Shown piece by piece: positions 52,401 to 58,307 of a DNA stretch of 58,307 nt (the stretch's first letter is position 1; every line of letters begins with the position of its first letter). Under the pieces are notes generated by a model. It searched no databases. It was not told the DNA's origin and was given only the letters and a program-made list of their open reading frames with translations. Position numbers and translations under genes: made by a program. The stretch is taken from NCBI GenBank assembly GCA_910574015.1, contig CAJSYQ010000022.1, positions 2,998 through 61,304 on the forward strand. Direction: 5' to 3'. Source of the stretch: Eubacteriaceae bacterium. Its GTDB lineage: Bacteria; Bacillota; Clostridia; Lachnospirales; Lachnospiraceae.

Positions 52401-55400
52401 GCTTTCCCAGACCCCGAAGATGCTTATGCTATCTGGGACAACAGCCGTGGGGATTATTATATCAACGGGGACGGTATGGTACTGACCTATCCAACCGAGG
52501 AAGATGCCGAAGCAGGACTTTTAAAGGTCAGAAAAACCGCTGCGGATAAGGAAGCGGCAAGACCTGTCATAGCAAGATACCTGTCTGGTGATGAAGCCGT
52601 CGTTATCATGCAGTATCCTAACGGCAAATATTACAACCGATACGGATATGATGAGCAAAGGGATACTGCCAATACGACAGCAGGCGGCTTTGACACATTT
52701 GATGAAGCGGAAAAAGCCCTGTACTCCCACCGCCCGAAAGCGGAAAAGGCGGTCGAGCCTACGCAGAGCCAAGACAGAGGGCTTCTGCCTGCACAGGATA
52801 ATTCCGACCTCATCGGCAAAGAGCTTGTGATTGACAACCGCCGCTATGTAATAGAAAGCGTCGGTAAAATCAGCGGCGATGTTTCCATGCGTGACGTCAC
52901 TTTCCAGAACAGCACAGGCTTCCCGATAAACCGTGTGGAGAAAATCGGCTATGTCCGCAGGCTCTTGGAGCAGGCACAGGAAGAATTACCGCCCGAAGAA
53001 AAAGCAGAAGCTCCAACGGCAAGCCCGACTTCCCTTGCTGTTTCTGCTGACCGCCATAATTACCGCATTACCGATGACGCTTTAGGCGTTGGCGGTGCAA
53101 AAGAAAAGTTCCGAAACAATATGGCAGCAATCCGTCTGCTCCACGACCTTCAGATAGAAAACCGCCTTGCCACGCCCGAAGAACAGGAAACCCTTGCAAG
53201 ATATGTGGGCTGGGGAGGTCTGGCTATGGCGTTTGATGAAAAAAATGTGGCATGGGCAAACGAATTTAAGGAGCTGAAAGCCGAGCTGTCTGACGAAGAA
53301 TACCGTGCGGCAATGGAATCCACTTTGACGGCTTTTTATACGCCGCCAGTCGTCATCAAGGCGATGTATGAAGCACTTGACCGTCTGGGATTTTCGCAGG
53401 GGAACATCTTGGAGCCGTCCTGCGGCACGGGCAATTTTTTAGGATTGTTACCCGATAGCATGGAGAAATCAAAGCTGCACGGCATTGAGATTGACCCTAT
53501 ATCGGGCAGGATTGCGAAGCAGCTCTACCAGAAAGCCAGTATCGCCATTGAGGGATTTGAGGACACAAAGCTCCCAGACAGCCACTTTGACGTGGTGCTT
53601 GGCAATATCCCGTTCGGGGAGTTTAAAGTCAACGACAGCCGCTACAATGCCCAGAAGTTTTTAATCCACGACTATTTTATTGCAAAAGCTCTGGATAAAG
53701 TGCGGGCAGGCGGCGTTGTGATGTTCATCACCTCTAAGGGTACGATGGACAAGGCAAGCCCAGAGGTGCGGAAGTATATCGCACAGAGAGCCGAGCTTTT
53801 AGGGGCGGTAAGGCTTCCCGACAACACATTTCGGGCAAACGCAGGCACGGAGGTCACGAGCGACATCCTTATCCTGCAAAAGCGTGACAGTATCATTGAC
53901 ATTGAACCAGAGTGGGTACACCTTGACACAGATGAAAACGGCGTCACGATGAACAGCTATTTTGTATCCCACCCAGAAATGATTTTAGGCAAGATGAAGA
54001 TGGAGAGTACAAGGTTCGGCATGGACAGTACCTGCAAAGCCTATCCCGATATGCCGCTTGCGGGGCTTCTCCATGAAGCCATGCAGCGGATAGACGGCGA
54101 AATCCCAGAGATTGAAAATGAGATTGACCGAATCTCTGACGAGCAGGATAAATCCATCCCTGCCGACCCGAACGTGCGGAACTTCTCTTTTGCCCTTGTG
54201 GATGGCAGGGTTTACTTCCGAGAGAATAACACCATGACCCCTGCAAAGGTATCCATGACCGCAGAAAACCGCATTAAGGGGTTATTGGAAATCCGTGATT
54301 GCGTGAAAAAGCTCATCCAGTACCAGACCGACGATTACCCAGAGGAAATGATACAGACCGAACAGAAAAACTTAAACCGCTTATACGATGCGTTTACAAA
54401 AAAGTACGGTCTGATTAACAGCAGGGGGAACTACCTTGCTTTTGCGGCAGATGAAAGCTATTTCCTGTTATGCTCTTTGGAAGTGCTTGACTATGAGGGG
54501 AAATTTAAGAGAAAGGCGGATATGTTCTCAAAGAGGACGATAAAGCCCCACCATGAAGTGACCTTTGTGGAAACCGCCAGTGAAGCCCTCGCCCTCTCCA
54601 TCGGGGAGAAAGCCCGTGTCGATTTATCCTATATGGCACAGCTCACGGGCATGACGCAGGAGGAAATCATCAATGATTTGCAGGGCGTTATCTTCAAAGT
54701 GCCATCTTCCGAGCCTGCAAGGTATGTAACCGCAGACGAGTATTTATCGGGCAACGTGAGGGAGAAACTGAAAATTGCAGGGATAGCGGCAAAGGCAGAC
54801 CCAGAGCTTGCAGTCAACGTGGCGGCTCTGGAAAAAGTTATCCCAAAGGATTTGCCCGCAAGTGAAATCTCCGTCCGTCTGGGTACGACGTGGATACCGC
54901 AGGAGGATATACAGCAGTTTATGATGGAGCTTTTAACGCCGTCAAGCTATGCGGAGGGCAAGCTGAAAGTACGCTACACGGCATATAACGGCGACTGGTT
55001 TATCGAGAATAAGAGTTCCGACGTTGGGAATGTCAAGGCGGACAGCACTTACGGCACAAAGCGGGCAAGTGCCTACCGCATCATAGAGGACACTTTGAAT
55101 CTCCGTGACACCCGTATCTTTGACTATATTTATGACGAAAACAATAATAAAAAAGCGGTGCTGAACCATAAGGAAACAACAGCGGCACAGGCAAAGCAGG
55201 AGGTGATAAAGCAGGCGTTTGGGGACTGGATTTGGAAAGACCCAGAGCGGAGGAACAGGCTTGTACGCTATTACAATGATACGTTTAACAGCATAAGACC
55301 CCGTGAATATGACGGAAGCCACATCACGTTTGGCGGCATCAGCCCAGAGATTAAGCTAAGACCGCACCAAGTGAACGCAATTGCCCATATCCTTTACGGC

Positions 55401-57017
55401 GGCAACACGCTCCTTGCACACAAAGTAGGGGCGGGCAAGACCTTTGAAATGGTCGCCGCCGCACAGGAGAGCAAACGGCTCGGACTCTGCCAGAAGTCTA
55501 TGTTTGTCGTGCCGAACCACCTTGTCGGTCAATGGGCGTCGGAGTATTTAAGGCTCTACCCATCTGCCAACATTCTTGTGACGACCAAGCGGGATTTTGA
55601 AACGGGAAACCGAAAGAAGTTCTGCGGCAGGATTGCGACAGGGGCTTATGATGCGGTGATTATCGGGCATAGTCAGTTCGAGAGAATCCCCATCAGTGAG
55701 GAACGCCAGAGGGAACAGCTCATGCGTCAGCTTGACGACATTGAGCGTGGCATTGACGACGTGCAGGCATCCCACGGGGAGCAGTTCACGGTCAAGCAGC
55801 TCATGAAAACAAGGAAAGCAATCAAGGCAAAACTTGATAAATTGAATGACACCAAGCGGAAAGACAGCGTGATAAACTTTGAGGAATTGGGCATAGACAG
55901 GCTCTTTATAGACGAGAGCCATTTTTACAAGAACCTTTACCTTTACACCAAGATGCGGAACGTTGGCGGCATCGCCCAGACCGAAGCACAGAAGTCAAGC
56001 GATTTGTTTATGAAATGCCGCTATCTGGACGAAATCACGGGCAGCCGTGGCGTAATTTTCGCAACGGGAACGCCTATCTCAAACTCGATGGTCGAGATGT
56101 ATTCCGTGCAGAGGTATTTGCAGTATGACACCCTTGCGAGGAACGGATTGCAGCATTTTGACAGTTGGGCGTCCACGTTTGGCGAAACGGTCACGGCTCT
56201 GGAACTTTCCCCAGAGGGGACAAACTACCGAGCCAAGACAAGGTTTGCGAAGTTTTATAACCTGCCAGAGCTGATGCAGATGTTCCGTGAGGTTGCGGAC
56301 ATCCAGACCGCCGATATGCTGAAACTCCCCGTGCCAAAGGTCAATTACCACAATATCAAGACCAAGCCGAGCCAAATCCAGACGGAAATGGTGGCGGGGC
56401 TTGCCAAGCGAGCCGAGAAAGTAAGGGCAAGGCTTGTAAAGCCGCAGCAGGATAATATGCTCAAAATCACGAATGACGGGAGAAAACTGGCACTCGACCA
56501 GAGATTGATTGACCCGATGCTGCCAGACGACCCAGAGAGCAAAGTCAACGCCTGCGTGGACAATATTTACCGCATCTGGGAGGAACACGCCGACACAAAA
56601 GCGGCACAACTCGTCTTTTGTGATTTATCGACACCGACTAATAAAAAGATAATAGAAACGCAGGAAGTCAGTGAAAATGCTTTTGAAATGATACCCGACC
56701 AGTTTGATAATGTCTATGATGATATGAGGAAGAAACTCATAGAGCGTGGAATCCCTGCGGAACAGGTGCGTTTTATCCATGAAGCCACCACCGATGCACA
56801 GAAAAAAGAGCTGTTTGCAAAGGTAAGGAGCGGCGAGGTGCGTATGCTGTTCGGCTCTACCCCGAAGATGGGTGCAGGTACAAATGTGCAGGACAGGCTA
56901 ATCGCCATCCACAATTTAGATTGCCCGTGGCGACCATCGGATGTAGGACGGATTTTGCGGGCATTCAAAATAAAAAAGAATGTGGAGGTAACAGACAATG
57001 GCAAAGACGATTTTTGA
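49464..57017 (+). CDS. Giant DNA methyltransferase / SNF2-like helicase protein, C-terminally truncated
   Basis: 2517 residues. N-terminal LPD-type region (1-270), a low-complexity Pro/Gly/Arg-rich linker (about 280-400, overlapping a TnpV gene), and several LPD domains (400-1190). The adenine-methyltransferase fold has SAM motif EPSCGTGNF (about 1316-1324) and NIPF (about 1380, a variant of NPPF). The SNF2/DEAD helicase has Walker A HKVGAGKT (about 1985), DESH (about 2149) and motif III ATGTPISN. The family normally continues after CPWRPSD with a QREGR-IRQGN motif VI and a long tail; here CPWRPSD is followed by an unrelated VGRILRAFKIK and the stop. Helicase function is therefore probably lost. 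The family is thought to protect or process the incoming element. Confidence 0.88.
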   Translation: MAAKYQLITELYRRTGRDVTRNPQAWQGFLSSACRNYKCRFDEQLLIYAQRPDAVAVAEIGTWNRLFKRWVNKDSRGIAVFDPKGRRNTLKYYFDVSDTHEGYYGSRAVPIWQMDKRYEQPVMERLADRFGGTEGGDLANFLMQTAENAVEDNLTDYLSQLKGCTENSFLEELDDFNIEVIYKRLAVNSVAYMLLSRCGLDADGYFEREDFLDITNFNTPATLNAIGIATSDISEMALREISAAVRNVQIEAKQQNRTFARNITSQYDKGRKQPERSEYNERNHLHETGGLSYSRPNITDRARASAWQVRFDAQGLSGAEQEGGLPQPADVGRAERTPAPDRADGIAAAGASDEAALQGAGRDGGTERESTDAVGAGDERHPQPGGGSDTGRTDLQLEKSEPESDGGRQEEKTAAAQTAEPEKQAGTEKGSVANEEEVAANLPTVDEQIEMIAEAEDEKSSAFAVSQEDIDAVLVKGSSYADGKYRIYHQFQKQEDKKKNIDFLKREYGTGGFFVDFSDGTEGYVWYSGKGISIDRGGISTEHDLVLSWSKAEKRLRELVKDNRYLNPKENDHYADYLESISAPQYEIDTQRKLKRQRFIEEKRELPPADKRDTLALRLSDFIRDLDGYEKDLLGVIGCKDFADMPADLMEQALQHPDNVQEMLDFLALVQKKTTSVYSRSNAWRFSQELTELYPLRYLYHEGDVVYIGADKYEVTAFDENAVSLRNAEFPLFGKEFSRADFEEKLRENPANDHLKTVITESQKTETLAEEKPDSITFSIGFSEHPAFYDRELNDRFTELSFALGNRLLGVLDEKQHYERLDESKGVGWYKKTDFEIHAVIGGEEFNYEGRFDIGDGEGDLIAHIRNFYEYSLSPDCPFIPEWKRQGEDYYREKMESLRFGQDVFIPFLERHTELTAEDEKLLAEILATESDWNRKGGDKEQTEEIENKEEQPAIDEMSAKEQETEPLQERFEVTMTSDAFPDPEDAYAIWDNSRGDYYINGDGMVLTYPTEEDAEAGLLKVRKTAADKEAARPVIARYLSGDEAVVIMQYPNGKYYNRYGYDEQRDTANTTAGGFDTFDEAEKALYSHRPKAEKAVEPTQSQDRGLLPAQDNSDLIGKELVIDNRRYVIESVGKISGDVSMRDVTFQNSTGFPINRVEKIGYVRRLLEQAQEELPPEEKAEAPTASPTSLAVSADRHNYRITDDALGVGGAKEKFRNNMAAIRLLHDLQIENRLATPEEQETLARYVGWGGLAMAFDEKNVAWANEFKELKAELSDEEYRAAMESTLTAFYTPPVVIKAMYEALDRLGFSQGNILEPSCGTGNFLGLLPDSMEKSKLHGIEIDPISGRIAKQLYQKASIAIEGFEDTKLPDSHFDVVLGNIPFGEFKVNDSRYNAQKFLIHDYFIAKALDKVRAGGVVMFITSKGTMDKASPEVRKYIAQRAELLGAVRLPDNTFRANAGTEVTSDILILQKRDSIIDIEPEWVHLDTDENGVTMNSYFVSHPEMILGKMKMESTRFGMDSTCKAYPDMPLAGLLHEAMQRIDGEIPEIENEIDRISDEQDKSIPADPNVRNFSFALVDGRVYFRENNTMTPAKVSMTAENRIKGLLEIRDCVKKLIQYQTDDYPEEMIQTEQKNLNRLYDAFTKKYGLINSRGNYLAFAADESYFLLCSLEVLDYEGKFKRKADMFSKRTIKPHHEVTFVETASEALALSIGEKARVDLSYMAQLTGMTQEEIINDLQGVIFKVPSSEPARYVTADEYLSGNVREKLKIAGIAAKADPELAVNVAALEKVIPKDLPASEISVRLGTTWIPQEDIQQFMMELLTPSSYAEGKLKVRYTAYNGDWFIENKSSDVGNVKADSTYGTKRASAYRIIEDTLNLRDTRIFDYIYDENNNKKAVLNHKETTAAQAKQEVIKQAFGDWIWKDPERRNRLVRYYNDTFNSIRPREYDGSHITFGGISPEIKLRPHQVNAIAHILYGGNTLLAHKVGAGKTFEMVAAAQESKRLGLCQKSMFVVPNHLVGQWASEYLRLYPSANILVTTKRDFETGNRKKFCGRIATGAYDAVIIGHSQFERIPISEERQREQLMRQLDDIERGIDDVQASHGEQFTVKQLMKTRKAIKAKLDKLNDTKRKDSVINFEELGIDRLFIDESHFYKNLYLYTKMRNVGGIAQTEAQKSSDLFMKCRYLDEITGSRGVIFATGTPISNSMVEMYSVQRYLQYDTLARNGLQHFDSWASTFGETVTALELSPEGTNYRAKTRFAKFYNLPELMQMFREVADIQTADMLKLPVPKVNYHNIKTKPSQIQTEMVAGLAKRAEKVRARLVKPQQDNMLKITNDGRKLALDQRLIDPMLPDDPESKVNACVDNIYRIWEEHADTKAAQLVFCDLSTPTNKKIIETQEVSENAFEMIPDQFDNVYDDMRKKLIERGIPAEQVRFIHEATTDAQKKELFAKVRSGEVRMLFGSTPKMGAGTNVQDRLIAIHNLDCPWRPSDVGRILRAFKIKKNVEVTDNGKDDF
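50302..50655 (+). CDS. tnpV: TnpV-family protein encoded inside the giant gene (+1 frame)
   Basis: 117 residues from the ATG at 50302, with a good AAAGGAG site (50287-50293). The sequence DYLIPDLTLPTEPELPLGRY, RVAYLNLLTSGGLNAHL and QAEEVILEELIYS matches TnpV of Tn4451-like elements and aligns with the protein at 56998. It lies wholly within the giant gene but in the +1 frame. The giant gene's product in this stretch is a low-complexity linker, so the frame shift is tolerated. TnpV function is unknown. This is a true overlapping-gene arrangement rather than a shadow because the +1 product, not the linker, is the conserved one. Confidence 0.75.
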   Translation: MSEITYTKQADYLIPDLTLPTEPELPLGRYALMHRDYLEQNKRVAYLNLLTSGGLNAHLHQTEQTALQRLELLTKQLCREQGVTEELKEKAPMQWVQAMNAIRSQAEEVILEELIYS

Positions 57018-57372
57018 GGAACTGGGCGGCAAATACGAACGGCGAGGAGATTACTTAATACCGTGCTTAACTGTACCCGCAGAAGAAGAACAGCCGATAG
57101 GCATATGGGGACAGCGGCATCTGGACTATCTGAAGCAATACCGCAGGATTACATACACCAATCTTCTCACAAGCGGCAGGTTCAACGCCTATCTTGTAGA
57201 TGTAGACAGACAGGCGCAGGAACGCTTTGAAAGGCTCATAGAGGGCATGAAACAGGCGCAGGGCATAACGGAACGCCTAAAGGAAGAAAACGCCTTAGAA
57301 TGGGTACAATACTTAAATAATATAAGGGCATGTGCGAGGGAGATTGTGAACGAGGAAATTATTTATATATAA
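56998..57372 (+). CDS. tnpV: TnpV-family protein
   Basis: 124 residues; GGAGG lies upstream of the ATG at 56998, inside the last codons of the truncated giant gene. It contains GDYLIPCLTVPAEEEQPIGI, RRITYTNLLTSGRFNAYLVD and AREIVNEEIIYI, the same family as the internal protein at 50302. TnpV is carried by Tn4451/Tn4453-type mobilisable elements. It came with the right-hand junction that truncated the giant gene. Followed by a terminator. Confidence 0.82.
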   Translation: MAKTIFEELGGKYERRGDYLIPCLTVPAEEEQPIGIWGQRHLDYLKQYRRITYTNLLTSGRFNAYLVDVDRQAQERFERLIEGMKQAQGITERLKEENALEWVQYLNNIRACAREIVNEEIIYI

Positions 57373-57380
57373 GCGATAAG

Positions 57381-57410
57381 ACGGCAGGGTGTAAAAGCCC
57401 TGTCGTTTTT
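57381..57410 (+). terminator. Intrinsic terminator after tnpV
   Basis: ACGGCAGGG (57381-57389) pairs with CCCTGTCGT (57398-57406, one G-T pair), followed by TTTTT. Confidence 0.75.
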
Positions 57411-57447
57411 ATAAAATAGGAATACAGATGAAAAGATAATATACTTA

Positions 57448-57476
57448 TTGTCAAACTCTATGTAGAGAGATAAAAA
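57448..57476 (+). promoter_or_regulatory. Possible promoter with internal palindrome before the response regulator
   Basis: TTGTCA (57448-57453), 17 bases, TAAAAA (57471-57476). The spacer contains the dyad CTCTATGTAGAG (57456-57467), a possible operator. Confidence 0.4.
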
Positions 57477-57567
57477 AGGAAAATGAAGAAATATTGAAAA
57501 ATTCATGTAATCTCCATTTTTGAGTGCTAAAATTGAGAAGAATATATGTCTTGGGAGGTGTATAGTT

Positions 57568-58197
57568 ATGAACGAGAAAGTATTAATTGTTGAGGATGAT
57601 TTTGATATTCAGTCAATATTGAAAAACTATCTGGAAGATGCGGGATATCAGTTGGTTTTTGCCGCAGATGGTGTAGAGGGAATTGCACGGTTTAACGAAA
57701 AAATAAGTTTAGTGATTTTGGACATCATGCTTCCTAAAATTGACGGGTTTGGTGTTTGTGAAGTGATACGGAGCAAGTCAGATGTCCCAATCATTATGCT
57801 TACGGCATTGGCAGATGAAAAAAGCCAGTTAAAGGGATATGCAGGAAAAATTGACGATTATATTCCAAAGCCATTTTCGGCTAAAATATTGCTTTGTAAA
57901 ATGGAAGCCATCTTGCGGCGCAGATGTGCTTCGGATGAAGGGGAGCAATTGATTTACAAAAATTTGAAAATGGATTTGACTGGTCATCATGTGTTTTGTG
58001 ATGGAACGGAGGTTGTTTTGACACAAAAAGAATTTGAATTGCTGAAAATTATGCTTGAAAACAAGGGTAAGGTATTCACCCGCCAAATGCTGTTAGACAG
58101 GATATGGGGGATTGACGCTTATGTGGAGGAACGGATTGTGGACAGCCATCTGAAAAACCTAAGAAAGAAATTGAGCGGCAGTTATATCAAAACATAG
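57568..58197 (+). CDS. OmpR-family response regulator, 3' end cut short
   Basis: 209 residues from the ATG at 57568 (GGGAGG upstream). Receiver domain with Glu9/Asp10/Asp11, phospho-acceptor Asp52 in VILDIMLPKIDG and Lys101 in IPKPF. The winged-helix domain (about 120-205) includes LTQKEFELLKIMLENKGKVF and VDSHLKNLRKKLSG. The usual ending YIKT-VRGVGYK stops after YIKT with TAG, so the last beta-hairpin is lost. The remaining 110 bases of the window show no gene. A partner histidine kinase may lie beyond the edge; truncation may be a sequence break or a real lesion. Confidence 0.85.
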   Translation: MNEKVLIVEDDFDIQSILKNYLEDAGYQLVFAADGVEGIARFNEKISLVILDIMLPKIDGFGVCEVIRSKSDVPIIMLTALADEKSQLKGYAGKIDDYIPKPFSAKILLCKMEAILRRRCASDEGEQLIYKNLKMDLTGHHVFCDGTEVVLTQKEFELLKIMLENKGKVFTRQMLLDRIWGIDAYVEERIVDSHLKNLRKKLSGSYIKT

Positions 58198-58307
58198 AGA
58201 TGAGCAAAACGCATTGATTTTAAGATGAGATTTGGCTGCTAGACTTTTATTGTTGAGGGAAGACGCTTTTTAGGCATAACAAAGCTAACGTAAGTCCAAA
58301 ACCTACG

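Larger units (their letters stand above)
39100..57372 (+). mobile_element. Integrative conjugative element segment (Tn1549/CTn-like), truncated
   Basis: About 18 kb of tightly packed plus-strand genes: partition genes, a sortase-type adhesin, many small overlapping accessory genes and a giant methyltransferase/helicase gene. This order is characteristic of large clostridial conjugative elements related to Tn1549. Relaxase, VirD4-type coupling protein, VirB4, VirB6, NlpC and recombinase genes are not present. The right side breaks inside the giant gene near 56,949. The left limit is not defined by a clear attachment site. Confidence 0.75.

Overview
This window looks like a chromosome segment of a Gram-positive gut Clostridia, most likely a Lachnospiraceae-type Bacillota. 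The evidence is strong GGAGG ribosome binding sites throughout, a MecA adaptor, a [FeFe]-hydrogenase maturation GTPase (HydF), a preQ1-I riboswitch in front of a queT transporter gene, RlmD with the clostridial C-terminal extension, and a Tn1549/CTn-type conjugative module. No rRNA, tRNA or CRISPR array was recognised. All calls come from reading the sequence; no database search was run.

Region 1 (1-13.7 kb) is AT-rich, patchy accessory DNA. It holds the C-terminal part of an IS4-superfamily transposase, a GH13 amylase, and remnants of a PNPOx/Nim-like gene, a cytidylate-kinase-like gene, a NUDIX gene and a GNAT gene. Intact genes include a LysR regulator, a MATE pump, a histidine kinase/response regulator pair followed by a CPA2-type antiporter, and lrgA-lrgB. 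An IS110-family element sits just before a cytidylate-kinase-like gene, and that gene's 3' end runs into a ~660-bp foldback element whose two arms pair along almost their whole length.

Region 2 (13.7-36.3 kb) is ordinary core chromosome with balanced composition: mecA; a vanY-like carboxypeptidase, plsC-like acyltransferase and membrane-protein cluster; preQ1 riboswitch-queT; a TSCPD protein; the CCA-adding enzyme; hydF; ispE; an ECF sigma factor with a membrane-anchored partner; mutS2; a YhaM-type exonuclease; a large secreted HELTH metallopeptidase; and rlmD. An acyltransferase-3 gene is broken by one in-frame TGA. A 24-nt inverted repeat with its own promoter lies between queT and the vanY-like gene.

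Region 3 (36.3-38.8 kb) is a very AT-rich island with one gene: an 803-residue protein joining an N-terminal TIR/SEFIR-like domain to a P-loop ATPase resembling the Sll1717 family. Its architecture, composition and position beside a mobile element make it the best candidate here for an undescribed defence-type system.

Region 4 (39.1-57.4 kb) is part of an integrative conjugative element, all on the plus strand: parA/parB, a 1383-residue thioester/SpaA-repeat surface adhesin with a sortase signal, a run of small overlapping accessory genes, and a giant methyltransferase/SNF2 helicase protein. A TnpV-family gene is read in another frame inside the giant gene. The giant gene loses its last helicase motif at a junction near 56.95 kb and runs into a second TnpV gene. 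No relaxase, coupling protein, secretion ATPase or integrase is seen, so the element looks truncated. The window ends with an OmpR-type response regulator whose last winged-helix residues are missing.
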